From NCBI GenBank assembly GCA_004380135.1, contig QXCR01000010.1:434001-498000 (forward strand): a DNA stretch of 64,000 nt, in the 5' to 3' direction. Under the pieces are notes generated by a model. That model was given only the letters and a program-made list of their open reading frames with translations. It made no database searches and was not told where the DNA came from. Below are positions 1 through 10,207 of this stretch, in pieces. Each line of letters begins with the position of its first letter. The first letter of the stretch is position 1. The DNA comes from Stemphylium vesicarium (Eukaryota; Ascomycota; Dothideomycetes; Pleosporales; Pleosporaceae). Made by a program: the position numbers and the translations under genes.

Positions 1-741
1 ACCGGTGGTACGCAGAGCAGCAAGTCCCAAGATGTTAGCGGGAACAACAGCGAGTTGGGCGTTGGCGAGATGGAGGGCGCGAAGTTCAAGGTTGAGCCGA
101 TAAAGAGGACGGGCGAGGACCCGAACACGATGCGTGCGAGGTTATTATGTCCGTTCCTACAATTTCCCGTCTCCACTCCCAGATGACCACTACAGTCATT
201 TACATCAATCAATGTCCAGTGACAAAGGACGCTTGCTAACGACAACATAGATCAGAGCCGCAAGAGGGGAACCCTAGAAAGTGATCTCCTTCTCAGCACC
301 TTCGCCGACGCCCACCTCAGCACCATGTCCCCTTCCTTAATGCAGCAATACGACACTTTCCTCGACGAGAACGACTGGGACATCTACTACTGGGCAACAC
401 AAGAACCCACGCCTACATCGCGCGAGACGGCTGAGGGTGGTGGTTCGGCCATGTCAACCCCCAATGCACAGGGCATTGATGCGGCGGCGCAGACGAAGTT
501 GCCTGAGAAGGACGAGCGCAAGAGGGACCCTGGAGAGGGCGAGTGGGCCCAGACTATCGGTACATTCAAGCCAGCCTACCGGCCTGTGCCCAACAGATGG
601 AAGGGAAGCGAGATTCTCAGCCTACTCAGGAAGCACGTCAACGAGAGGAAGGCAGGCGGTGTCATTGAAGGCGAAGGCGAGAAGCCACAGCAAGGTAAAG
701 GTCTGGGCATGATGCCTGAGATCAAGAACTTTGACCAGTAA
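1..741 (+). CDS. SDH5: Succinate dehydrogenase assembly factor 2, 3' part
   Basis: SDHAF2/Sdh5 (Emi5) acts in the mitochondrial matrix and promotes covalent attachment of FAD to the succinate dehydrogenase flavoprotein subunit. The window holds two exons: 1..148 (cut at the left edge, so the start and mitochondrial presequence are missing) and 251..741. The intron 149..250 has a GT donor and ends CATAG, and splicing restores the codon for Y in the family signature YQSRKRGTLESDLLL. Further family features are the DNDWDIYYWATQ-like stretch after the signature and the C-terminal PNRWKGSEILSLLRKHV segment. A Gly- and Lys-rich tail follows, ending MPEIKNFDQ. The GH53 gene on the other strand is convergent and ends only about 107 bases away. 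Family identity is firm; only the N-terminus is unknown. Confidence 0.93.
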
Positions 742-848
742 ATGGTCGAATTTCCGGCTGTACGTCGGCTATAGTAAATATGCACACTGAACGCTTTCTC
801 ATACAATCTTCCCTCTCTTTCCAGTCTTGCTGCTCTCAGCCAAACAGT

Positions 849-1925
849 CTAGATTGATCCAAACACGGCCAGACTGCTCATAACCTTGCCATCATCACCA
901 ACCATCAAATTCCACCCACAGCTGCTACCCAACCCCGCATTATCTATCCACGCCGGCTCCCAATAAAACAAGCCGGTACCCTTTCCACCCGGCACAGCAG
1001 TAACCCTCTTCGCAACCTCCTTCATCCACGTCGTCTGCCCATCCGCCGAGATTGGAATACTCTTCGTATCCGCGGGGAAAGCATATTCGGGATTCGGGCA
1101 ATAACTCGGCCAATTTGTCTCGACAACCTGAACCTCCTTCCCATACGTGTTCGCCATGTTACTCAGCGACGCGCCCAGCGCGGCGAGGGTAGCGTCTTGG
1201 TTGTAAAAAGGGTAGTAGCTCACGCCCTGGACGTCAAAGTCGGACAGCGAGAGCCCGCCACCGGAGCCGAGAACGAGATCGTACCACCACTTCTGCGTCT
1301 CCCAGTTCCAGCCGTTGTCGAGATGGATCATGATTTTGGGCTTGGGCGACATGCTGGATTCTTTGATGGCTTTGCTGGCGGATTTGAGGAGCGCGGCTAC
1401 GTTGGCAGGTCCGCCTGTGTTGGACAGCTTGCCCACGGGGAAGAGCAGGCCGGGCGTGATTTCATTGCCGATGCTGACGAGCTTGAGTTGCACGCCGTTC
1501 TTCTGGAATGTGTCGAGTACGTTCTTTGTGTAGTCGTAGACTTGCTTGACGAGCGCGTCTTTGGCTAGACTCTGCCATGCCGCTGGCGTCACTTGCTTGC
1601 CTGGATCCGCCCAGTTGTCGCTGTAGTGGAAATCTAGGTATACCCCCAATCCGGCGGCTTTTGCGCGCTTGGCCAGTTTGACGTTGTAGTCGAGGTTGTA
1701 GTTGCCGTCGGATGGGTTCACCCATATGCGCTGACGGACGGTGTTCACGCCGCTGGACTTGAGGATGGTCTCGAGTGGTTGTACGGTACCCGCGGCATTT
1801 TTGTACTTCTTGCCTGCAGCTTCTTCGATAGGGAGGGAAGACCAGTCTACACCTTTGTAAGGGAGCGCAGCGAACACGGTACTGCTTGCGCAGAGCAGCG
1901 TCGAAAGAAGAGATGTGAGGCGCAT
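849..1925 (-). CDS. Secreted arabinogalactan endo-beta-1,4-galactanase (GH53)
   Basis: This enzyme hydrolyses beta-1,4-galactan side chains of pectin outside the cell. It is a single-exon gene of 358 residues, the usual size of the family. I start it at the Met at 1925 because it opens a clean signal peptide (MRLTSLLSTLLCASSTVFA) followed by the GH53 N-terminus LPYKGVDWSSL. An upstream in-frame Met at 1988 would add 21 residues before the signal peptide, and would overlap the TATA box. Catalytic residues expected for GH53 are visible: the acid/base Glu in SIGNEIT (E155) and the nucleophile Glu in VVETNWPSY (E269). Also present are the conserved RQRIWVNP and LDFHYSDNWADPGKQ segments near residues 65-111. 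It converges on the SDHAF2 gene. A TATA box at about 1991..1998 and three SYGGRG hexamers further upstream suggest carbon-source control, which is inference. Confidence 0.95.
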   Translation of the reverse strand: MRLTSLLSTLLCASSTVFAALPYKGVDWSSLPIEEAAGKKYKNAAGTVQPLETILKSSGVNTVRQRIWVNPSDGNYNLDYNVKLAKRAKAAGLGVYLDFHYSDNWADPGKQVTPAAWQSLAKDALVKQVYDYTKNVLDTFQKNGVQLKLVSIGNEITPGLLFPVGKLSNTGGPANVAALLKSASKAIKESSMSPKPKIMIHLDNGWNWETQKWWYDLVLGSGGGLSLSDFDVQGVSYYPFYNQDATLAALGASLSNMANTYGKEVQVVETNWPSYCPNPEYAFPADTKSIPISADGQTTWMKEVAKRVTAVPGGKGTGLFYWEPAWIDNAGLGSSCGWNLMVGDDGKVMSSLAVFGSI

Positions 1926-2651
1926 AGTAGCCGCGCTGTAGGGAACCGAGAACGAGGATGAATATGTCACTTCTTCACCAGTGAACACGCTTTATATACT
2001 CATTCCCCTAGATAAAATACATCTCAAAGTCCTGAAATACCCAGCCTGCGGACAAGCTCCTCAACCTGGCAGTCCTTCCTCCCTTCTTTCTTGCTTCATC
2101 ACGCAACAGTGCGAAGAAGCCGAAACTAGAGTGTCATGAATAGTACTTCCTCCAATGAGACCTTGTGCCGCCTGCTCCGGTATATACAGGGCGTAGTTTC
2201 GAAACAGATGAACTGCCGAGCTTATGACCAGGGTTGTGGGGTAATTCTTCCGGGGTACAGACTACTGGTGGCACGCGACCGGAATATATAATCCTAGCTT
2301 CGAAACGTGGAGCGCGGGATCATGTCCTAATGGGGCAACGTATGAGACAAGGTGACGCGATGATAAAAAGACGGCATAGTAGGTGACTGCAAGGTATAGA
2401 CAATGTAAATAAAGGGAAGTGACTTTTGGGAAGAGTATTTTCCAGTTGGTCGAAGCCATCTTTGATGTTTGGGTGGTTTCATTGAGTACATAGCAGTGAA
2501 GCAGTGGAGACTCCTTATTACCTCCCTATCAAAAGCAGCCCAGCCCGTTCCGAATGTGCAAAGGAAGTTGTGTCAGGGTTCGTCATGGCATCATAACCTT
2601 TCGCTAAATGCCTTTTTCGTAACCTCATTGCGCCCGCAGCAAACCGTCAAC
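1926..2651. other. Intergenic: galactanase promoter and uS3 3' flank
   Basis: No gene is supported here. On the galactanase side it holds the TATA box and three hexamers fitting the CreA/Mig1 consensus SYGGRG, at 2175..2180 (minus strand), 2236..2241 and 2250..2255 (plus strand). They lie 250-330 bases from the start codon. The part near 2650 is the 3' flank of the uS3 gene. Confidence 0.6.
1991..1998 (-). promoter_or_regulatory. TATA box of the GH53 galactanase gene
   Basis: On the minus strand this reads TATATAAA, 66 bases or more before the chosen start codon at 1925. The position and exact consensus fit a core promoter and support the shorter protein start. Confidence 0.6.
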
Positions 2652-3701
2652 CTACTGCTCCTCAGAGTAGCCCTCACCAGCAGCTGGCTGGGCCTCGCCC
2701 TCGCCTTGCTCGGCCTGCCTGGCCTGTTCCGCAGCCTGCTGAGCAGCGATGGCCTTGGCGCCGTAGTCTTGCGACATGGGCTGGACAACGGGCTGCTCCT
2801 CCTTGGGCTCGATGATGGTAACGGAGTCGGGGAGGGTCTTGGATGGGCCGGCCTTGCCCTCGGGGTCGGAGCCGCGCATGATCTTGACCTTGATACCGAG
2901 CACACCCTGGCGGAGCAGGACGTGGCGGGTGGCATGGTCGATGAAGTCCTTGGCGGGCTGACCAGAGTGGATCATGAAACCGTCCTGTGCTTGTTAGCAG
3001 ATGAAGGGAAAGACGAGGGCGGCGGCGAGGATGCATACAGTGAACTTCATGCTCTTGGCACGAGCGGCCCTGAGCTTTCCGGAGACGACGACCTCGCAAC
3101 CCTTGGCGCCAGACTCCATGATGAAGCGGAGGACACCGTAGCAAGCCCTTCGGACGGCCAAACCATTGAGAAGCTTGTATCGGAGGGACTCGCACTGGGC
3201 GACGGCGGAGAGACCACGGTTCTGGACCTTGGCGGCGTAGAGGGAGACGGAGTTCTCGGGGAACTTGAAGCGCTTCTGGATGAGCGAGGTGAGCTCGCGG
3301 ATGCGGCGACCCTGCTCTCCAAGAACCTCCTGGGTGTGTGTGGCGCGGATGATGATGTCGGTGACGGTGGGGGTGACGCGGACCTCGACGCCGGAGTAGC
3401 CCTCCTCGGCCAGCTCGCGCTGGAAGAACTCGTTCAGCTCGGCATAGAAGACACCGTCTGTACAGTCGTGTGTTAGCAGCCGTTTTGTGTGCAATATTCC
3501 AAACGTCTCGCATCCAACATTGCCGTCGCCCGTCTCATTCTGATCTCCGCCTTCTCGGTGTGGAAAGGGTGTATCGTACCAGCAACGAACTTTCTCCTCT
3601 TGGAACTGCATGTCGTCAGTACTCATGCCCAATTGCGCGTGCTGCTGCTCTGGTGGCGTGGCGGGCGGATAGACTCACATTGCGGTTTGAGTGGTGGCCA
3701 T
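2652..3701 (-). CDS. RPS3: 40S ribosomal protein S3 (uS3)
   Basis: uS3 sits at the mRNA entry channel of the small ribosomal subunit. The gene has four exons on the minus strand: 3679..3701, 3580..3605, 3039..3457 and 2652..2984, giving 266 residues. The first two exons are only 23 and 26 bases. They are needed to build the conserved start MATTQTAISKRRKFVADGVF, which continues into the third exon. The KH-domain region follows, with FYAELNEFFQRELAEEGYSGVEVRVTPT, then IIRATHTQEVLGEQGRRIREL, and later AVAQCESLRYKL and SMKFTDGFMIHSGQP across the last splice. The C-terminal tail is rich in Ala, Gln and Glu, longer than in yeast. All splice sites are GT-AG and keep frame. Codon use is strongly biased to C/G-ending codons, as expected for a highly expressed gene. 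It produces a long spurious open frame on the other strand. Confidence 0.96.
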
Positions 3702-3938
3702 TTTGTCGAACTGTCGATGGGCGAAACTGAACTCCGGGCGTGGGTGTTCAGAAAAGTCGAGCCGATGTTATCGAAGTCGTGAATTTCGAGCGCGGAGAGT
3801 GCGAAGGCCTAACCGAGCAGAGAGGGCGCTAAAGCTCGGACCATCTTTCATCATCAGCCACTGATAAGATAGTATCCACCGTCTGCCACACACAGGGACG
3901 AGCCGGTATTCTGGCAATGTAATTGTCCAGCAGTAAAC

Positions 3939-3975
<37 letters not shown>

Positions 3976-4077
3976 TAATATTGAGAAGATAGACTGCAAA
4001 TGCTCAGAATTCGCCCCAAGATGCCAGCCATCCTGTATACGACAAACGCCCTCATCCCTCCACTTCCCTCGCACCAC
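3702..4077. other. Intergenic between uS3 and the SLC35F6-like gene
   Basis: This is the upstream flank of the uS3 gene and the 3' flank of the transporter gene, which lies further right on the same strand. It contains a trinucleotide microsatellite (separate entry). I see no gene; the short minus-strand frames here, including a poly-His one, are products of the repeat. Confidence 0.6.
3939..3975. repeat. (GAT)n trinucleotide microsatellite
   Basis: About twelve uninterrupted GAT units lie between the transporter stop codon and the uS3 upstream region, outside any supported coding exon. Confidence 0.9.
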
Positions 4078-5433
4078 CTAATGATGCTCAATCGGCTCCT
4101 CAGGAAGCAGCGGCTCGGGCTTCCTCTCAACACACGCCTTTAGCGGCGGGCGGATCAAGTCGTTGAACAAGAACGTTCCGTACACCAACAAAGCGAAACC
4201 TGCCACCTGCAGCCACTTGAATGACTCCCAACCGAGACCAAGCGACACGATCCAGATGAAGAGTGTGCGGCAAGTATCAATCGTCGAGCGCGAGGTAGCC
4301 GAGACGGTGCGGGTAACAGAGAGACCGAAGAAGTTGAAGCCACTGCACGGGGTTAGTAAATGCGTCAAAAGATCGAATCAACGTATACGTACCCGATACT
4401 GATCATAATCAACACCGAGGAGACGGCGATGGCGCGGTAGTGCGTCATTTGGTACAATCCTTCCCTTGCGTTGAAGTATCCAGTCCCGATGGAGAAGTGC
4501 AGGATGATCATGCCGACGAGCGTGACCAAGAAGCCGAAAACACCTTCCCAGCCAACCACCTTGATGGGTTCCATGGCGTACTTCTCCATAATCCTCTCCT
4601 CAAGCACGAATTGTGTCGCAGTGAAGATCTGTGCGCCCGCAATGAGCAGCACACCGATGATGGTCATGGCAGCTTGAGAAGCAGCGGCTTTCACGTCGTC
4701 TGATGGTACAGCATTGTTATGAACCGACTGATGGCCTGGCCTCGCTGCCTTGTCGTCTCTTGTGATAGCGCCGGCAAGTCCAACGACTGCGACACCGGCC
4801 ACGACAACGAAGAGCGAGAACCATTTGTAGAGTCCGAGGTGGCGTTTGAGGAACCAAACACTAAACAGACCGACAAAGAGCACGAGCGCGCCTCTGGTCA
4901 TTTGGTAGATACTGGCAGCAACGAAAAGTAGTCCAACGTTCATGAGCGTCGTTCCGGCAATGTCGCAGCACGCCGGCAGTGCAAGCAATAGTATACTCCG
5001 TCCCTCGAGCGGAATCCTACCCTCGTCATCTGGATGCGCCGGCTTCAGTGGGTTTGCGACATCAGCCGTGTCGCTTTCATCTGAGGCGGGTGTAGCCGCG
5101 CCATCGCCATTGGGAATAGCTTCGTATCCTGCCTTCGCGGCCGTGTATCGTTGGTAGAGAGTGAACAGGCCGATGACGAGCCAGCAGCCCATTTCACCCA
5201 CGAACATCTGCAGTGTCTGGAGTACGGGCTGTTCGAAGCGCTCCTGGTATTTCGGCAAGGGAGAGTCGCAGTTCTTGACGCATTGCATGTCCTGGTCGCA
5301 GGCGTCAGCGTTCAGCTCATTGACTCATGCACAGGGGAGAGAGACATACTTGGTACTTGGTTAGCAGTGTATTGCACACACCTGTCAACAGCATCATTGC
5401 CACCAGAAATGGCACTGCTGCTTTGACCGCCAT
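4078..5433 (-). CDS. SLC35F6-like membrane transporter (DMT superfamily)
   Basis: The protein has 415 residues and belongs to the drug/metabolite transporter superfamily, most like human SLC35F6 and its fungal relatives. The substrate is not known. There are three exons on the minus strand: 5350..5433, 4393..5291 and 4078..4342, with in-frame GT-AG introns. The N-terminus MAVKAAVPFLVAMMLLTGVCNTLLTKYQ is the first membrane helix with the family motif ending LLTKYQD. About ten hydrophobic segments follow. One contains ALPACCDIAGTTLMNVGLL, and the helix after it carries SIYQMTRGALVLFVGLFSV, the conserved core of this subfamily. A hydrophilic, Asp-rich loop of about 45 residues separates helices two and three. 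Expected location is the endomembrane or mitochondrial system. The MFS permease gene upstream is on the same strand. Family is confident, function is not. Confidence 0.9.
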
Positions 5434-5957
5434 GATGGAGATGAGTCTCTCGTCGTACTGCTGGCCTGGATGCTTGTCGGACGCAGCAACCTACTCAGCC
5501 GTTACTCACAAAGAAGCAAGAAACTAGATGCAGAAGGGATGAAGAAGAAGAAGACGAAGTAAGATGAACGAGCAGGTATAGATAGTTCCAGCGACAACAA
5601 GGTACTAGCCAGCTTCCAAGCTCCGACCTGCGACCCGTGATGGTTTGGATCCGCAAGTGAGGCGCGTGAGGGTGCGCGCGACGAATGATGTAGGAGCCGC
5701 ACGTACACGCCTCGGCGATAAGAGACGGCGCTAACGCAGCAGTCTCCGCGCCCGTCTCGTGCTGATTCGGATCACGGTGACGCGCGTGACCGTGTCACTT
5801 AACCTTACATTGCACTACGCTCCATGTATCTTCTGAATAGATGCACAAACGTTCCAAATTGGTATCCAAATCCAGTCTACATGTAATAGCTGCTAGTACT
5901 TGTACGCTCGATAATTGCGACGAACCCAACAATTCCACATCAAGACCCAGCACCACC
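5434..5957. other. Intergenic: transporter promoter and MFS 3' flank
   Basis: A 524-base spacer between two genes on the same strand. It contains a GAAGAAGAAGAAGA purine run near 5541, on the promoter side of the SLC35F6-like gene. No coding signal is convincing. Confidence 0.5.
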
Positions 5958-7517
5958 CTACAAGAACCACCTGAACTCAGGGTTCTTGGGCCCATCTTTC
6001 AGCTTCTCCGTAGAAACATCCTGTGCACTAAGGTTCACGCCTTGCTTCGCGTTTCTCCTCTTGTTGTCAATCATCATGTACACGCCCAATAGTGCTGCAC
6101 ACACGCAGCCTGTAGCGCCAAAGGCTGCCGTAGTAGCCAGCGCAGGTATGTACTCTGGCTCATCTTGCGGCCTGAAGATGTTCGAACTGACAACACCCAT
6201 CAAGTTTGCTAGCGGTACACCGACTGAGGTAAGGGTAACACGACGGTTCTCGTCTGCCACGTTGTTGTTGTACCATGTCGAGAGAAGGACGGATGGTGCA
6301 GATGTTCCCCACGTCATCATGAAGCAGGCGAAGTACGCCACAGTGAGAGAGTGCTCGACGTCGATGGTGGCGTAGATAATGAAGCCAATAAATGTCAAGA
6401 GAAAGCCGAGGGCGATAAAGGGCGAGCGAAGGCGTGTAAAGTCAGAGGCAAAGGCGAGGATGAGAAGGACGATGGCGCCGACAATGTTAGGCGCAACCGT
6501 GTAGAGGTTCGTTTTGATCGTATCGTATCCGAGTCGGCCAACAATCTGAGGTAGGAAGAGCGATACTGACTGCAGCGGGACTCCGAGACAGACTTCAATC
6601 GCGAGGAAACCATAAGTCGATGGCTCTTTGAAGATGCCTAGTGCGTCCTTGAGGTTGAACTTTTGGCCAACAACCGAAGAAGAGTCAATCTGGATACGAG
6701 TGTATGCGAGTTCTTGCTCGGCCTCATTGAGGAACTTGGCTTCGTAGGCGTTCTTTGGGAGGTACCAGTAGGCGAAGAACGAGAAGCAGACTGTGAGTGC
6801 TCCCTCGATGATGAAGAGATATCGCCATGAATCAAGCGAAGACTCGATCTGGAAGACACCGAAAGAGAGAAGCCCCGAGAAGGCGTTGGCGATGTTGGAA
6901 GCGGCGTAAAAAATCGCCAGTCGTCGTGCGAGCTCGCCACGGCGGTAAAACGTGGTGAGATAGTAGATAACCAGCGGGAAGAACGCACTCTCCGACATTC
7001 CTGTATCCAGTTAGTCTTCATCATGTACAGGTTGGATTAAGTTAATGCACCTACCCAAGAACCATCTCAGCGCCATCATTCCACTCCAGTTTTGTACGCT
7101 AGACGCAAGCAGCGTCGCACTGCCAAAACAAAACATCATGATCGGCAAGACGCGATGAGGTCCAAACTTCTTTCCCAACATACCAATCGGCGGCGCGAAG
7201 ATGACATACGGTACGTAGAAGATACTCAGCATGATGTTGTACTGGTTCCCTACGAAGCCCAAGTCCTTGTCCATGCCGTCCGTCTTTGCGTTTCCGAGGT
7301 TGCCTTTGTCGAGTGCATTGAAAAGATACATAATGGCAAGCATCGGAAGAATTCGAAGGTCAAATTTCCAAGTCAAAGCCTTCTCGTGTTCGAAATTGGG
7401 GAGATGCTGCGTCGTGCCTTCCACGGGTACAGGCGCGCCAGCGTCCTTGGAAGATGACAGCGAGGCCGTGACCTCAAGGCCATCTTTTGCGAGCTCAGGG
7501 TCTTTGTTGGCTGACAT
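5958..7517 (-). CDS. MFS permease, Dal5-like anion:cation symporter family
   Basis: This is a 501-residue plasma-membrane permease of the major facilitator superfamily. It resembles the fungal allantoate/nicotinate group (anion:cation symporters), which carries organic anions with protons. Two exons on the minus strand, 7055..7517 and 5958..7000, join to give RWFLGMSESAFFP across the intron. I start at the Met in MSANKDPEL because it opens the hydrophilic N-terminal tail typical of the group; an open frame continues upstream. Helix 1 begins with the conserved DLRILPMLAIMYLFNALDKGN-type segment, where the Asp/Arg pair is characteristic. Motif A is seen as GMLGKKFGPHRVLP between helices 2 and 3. 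Twelve helices are evident, with the central cytoplasmic loop near AYTRIQIDSSS and the C-terminal tail ending EFRWFL, another mark of this family. The exact substrate cannot be told from sequence. Confidence 0.93.
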
Positions 7518-8559
7518 CTTGACGTCTGAATAGGTCGCGGTGCGTTCAGAGTTTGCAGAGTCCCAACAAAGCTTCAAGACAGGAGCGGCAATGAAGTGCT
7601 CCTTTCGGGTGCTGAAGAAAGAGAATGCGACGCAACGAGAGACGATCAACGACGAACTGGCAGCTTTTTGTACGACAACTACCCGCTTCCGATCACCCTA
7701 CAAATCCAACGTTACCAGCGACGTCGCCGTGGAGTTACATATTGCCCGTAACCACCCTGTCCTAGCCACACGCTAACCCAGTCGTTCCATAGTAGGAGTG
7801 AACGCGAAGTAACATTCTCCGCCATTCTCTTGCATTGCGCAACTTGGCGCGCACTCGCCTTGATAAACTCCCTGTTCTTTTGGATGGTTTGACCAATACT
7901 GCTTATGCGACCTCGTGTCCGGGCGGTAGCTTCGCGTGTGAGTGGTTCGGCTGTGTCGCCTGAAGCGTGGGATCGGCGTGTGTGATAATCGAAGGATTGG
8001 AGGGGTTGGTCCCGAGATAGCATGATAAGAAAAGGCCCGCCGGGATGGCGACTTCGGGCAAACCCGTAGATTTGACAACTGCAACTACTTCCGCCATCGG
8101 TCATTGTTTTTGTTTTTGTGCAATAATATTAGGCGAGCTACATCATCGCAACATGTAAAGGTTGTCAGTGCTGTTGTTCACGTACTGGCGATGAAAAAGT
8201 GGGATAAAGCCCAGACTACCCCATTACCCACTTTGAAGTTCCCCACTGCCCACTTTTGTGGACAGGTATAAGTCTCGCCAGAAAATGTTGGAGTTAGAAA
8301 ACACCGCGTGCGCCACCTGTGGAAAGAGTGTTTCTTTCGTGAAGGGGCTGTCAATGGTGCCGTGTGAGATAGGAATAAGGCGCTGGGAGATGTAAAGGTC
8401 GTAAGGTCGTAAGCTCAAAACAAGAAACAAGTCTAGCTTTCACCTCATCGCGTCGCGCTTTTTGCATTGGACGCAAGGTATTCCACCGATTTGCTTGTGT
8501 TATCTGCTGAGTCTGGCCTTTTCCCAGCCCTTCCTTTCCACCATCCACTTGGCCAGCTA
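7518..8559. other. Intergenic between the MFS permease and aquaporin genes
   Basis: A 1.04 kb spacer. It holds the MFS promoter, one doubtful small gene on the minus strand (separate entry) and the aquaporin 3' flank. Several overlapping short frames exist on both strands, none convincing. Confidence 0.5.
7712..8104 (-). CDS. Possible small hypothetical protein
   Basis: I do not recognise this frame. It encodes 130 residues. The second half is helical and basic (EPLTREATARTRGRISSIGQ, then IQKNREFIKASARQ), the first half has little character. A different frame starting at 8097 reads MAEVVAVVKSTGLPEVAIPAG and looks more protein-like at its N-terminus. A spliced product joining that start to the helical second half is therefore possible, but I could not place a clear donor and acceptor. 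It sits in the spacer upstream of the MFS gene on the same strand. Treat it as a weak candidate. Confidence 0.2.
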   Translation of the reverse strand: MTDGGSSCSCQIYGFARSRHPGGPFLIMLSRDQPLQSFDYHTRRSHASGDTAEPLTREATARTRGRISSIGQTIQKNREFIKASARQVAQCKRMAENVTSRSLLLWNDWVSVWLGQGGYGQYVTPRRRRW

Positions 8560-10207
8560 CTAGTGACCGTCCAATTTATGGCCAGCACCCATCTCGTTGA
8601 TACCAATGCCATTTTCAAGGTCTTGAATCGCTTTCTTCTTCTTCTTTGCACCGAACCAGCCCGTCTTGAGCCATTTGGCTTTGTTACCTTGTCGCGACTT
8701 CTTTCTCTTAACGCTCGGGTAATTGATGGGGGATTCTGGGCCCTCAAATATGGCTACGTCGTAGACGAGACATCCGAACAGGCCACCAAGAATGCATGCT
8801 GCCCATGCTTCAGCCCACCAGCCATTTCTCCACATTTCTGTTCCGTAGCCAACAAGGTTAGGAACGAGCCGAGATGCGAAATCTTTCGCTGGGTTTGTTT
8901 GGGGACCAGTGTTGTAGCCCAGACACGACGCCAATGCAAAACCAACCAGACCAATAATGAAGGCATGCATACCGGCTCCAGGTGGCGAGTTTGTGTCATC
9001 GCCTATATAAGAGAAGACGTAATGTCAGTATACGGGTCGTATGCACTTCACTTTATCAAAACTCACCCATTGCAAGTACTGTCCCACTCATGACGGCAGC
9101 AGAGGTAAAGTCAGTCCAAAACGCTGTTGAAGGGGTGGCAAAATCAGCCGGCAGCGTGAAGAAAGCCATCCCAGTACCATTGCCGGATGCCGTCAGCCCC
9201 GGATCAACTGAAAGGATCGCATCCTTGTATATCCCGAAAGCGATCGCTACTGCACAGACGGCACCCAAGATCTGTGCGCAGATGTAGATGCAGGCTTTGC
9301 GTGCGGGAAAGCCACGGAAAATCGAAAGGTTGATAGAGACCATGGGATTGCCTAAGCTCGGTCAGATAGAGAAGCGAATCCGGGTGTAACAGGTTAGCTT
9401 ACAATGGGCCCCAGAGACACCGCCAGCGATATAAATCGCCATCATCGTACCCAAGCCCCACATGGCAGCCTGTTGTGAAAAGTTTCCAGCAGTGCCATCG
9501 GATGTCATCACCTGCAGGTTAGCGCAAACTCCCATGAGGACCATGATCATGCTACCCAGCCACTCGGCCAAGGGTTCACGAAGCTGCCTCCGAATGCCGA
9601 ACCAGAAATTCGGAATGGTGGTACCCTCATCATCTTCGGATTCAGTGCCCTCAGCTGTCAGCGTATCCTCACTGTTGCGGCGTTCGGTCTGGGAGTAGCC
9701 CTTTTTGTGGTCGGCAAGTGACTCGATCCAGTTCGTGTTGCCTTCTTCGTCTTCGTCTTCTGGATCAGGACCGTGAGCGGCAGGACCGCCAGAGGTCTCA
9801 CCGACGGGGGTAGATCTGACCGGAGAGCCATGGTGACCTGCAGGGCCACCGCCGACCTTGACATGTTAGTTTTAACAATTGCAGAAAGTGTCAGTCCCAC
9901 TCACCGCCCCTTCGGGTTTTCCGCTCTTGCTCGTCTCGGTGACCTCAGAACGTCGTTGTTGTTGGTGGTGTTTCTTTCTCCATCGACCACCGCGTTTCTG
10001 GCGAGGGAAAGGCTTCGCAATCGATGCCGTTGGGTAAGGTCGCCGGCCATTATCACCATAGCCTTCGTCAGAGTTGTATTCGTCTGAATCCGGCCGTGGA
10101 CCAGCCAAGGAGTATTCTGATTGGGGACGTGGTCCGGGTTCTAGACGCCTGCCACGTCTTTCGACACCACCGCTCATCCTGGATCGAGGCGTATTGAATG
10201 AGCTCAT
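8560..10207 (-). CDS. Aquaglyceroporin-type MIP channel with altered NPA region
   Basis: A membrane channel of the major intrinsic protein family, 494 residues. It has four exons on the minus strand: 9905..10207, 9403..9856, 9067..9351 and 8560..9002, all GT-AG and in frame. Roughly the first 170 residues are hydrophilic and probably disordered (Arg/Pro-rich, then an acidic DPEDEDEEG stretch), as in long fungal aquaglyceroporins. Six membrane helices follow from about residue 185. The first pore motif is split by an intron and reads GAHCNPMVS, so NPA is NPM (N254-M256). The second reads TGPQTNPAKDFASRL (N384-D388). The Asp after the motif is typical of glycerol facilitators, but the selectivity-filter Arg that normally follows NPA is Lys. 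The C-terminal tail is very basic (KRKKSRQGNK, AKKKKKAI). Water, glycerol or another small solute could be carried; the sequence does not settle it. Confidence 0.93.

Noticed and set aside
2469..3476. 335-codon plus-strand frame over the uS3 gene
   Set aside because: Antisense shadow of uS3, low complexity (Leu/Gly/Asp), covers introns and exons alike.
2674..3513. 279-codon minus-strand frame in uS3
   Set aside because: Out-of-frame reading of the same gene, Arg/His/Pro-rich, runs through introns.
3829..4077. Minus-strand frame encoding a run of His residues
   Set aside because: Produced by the (GAT)n microsatellite in an intergenic region.
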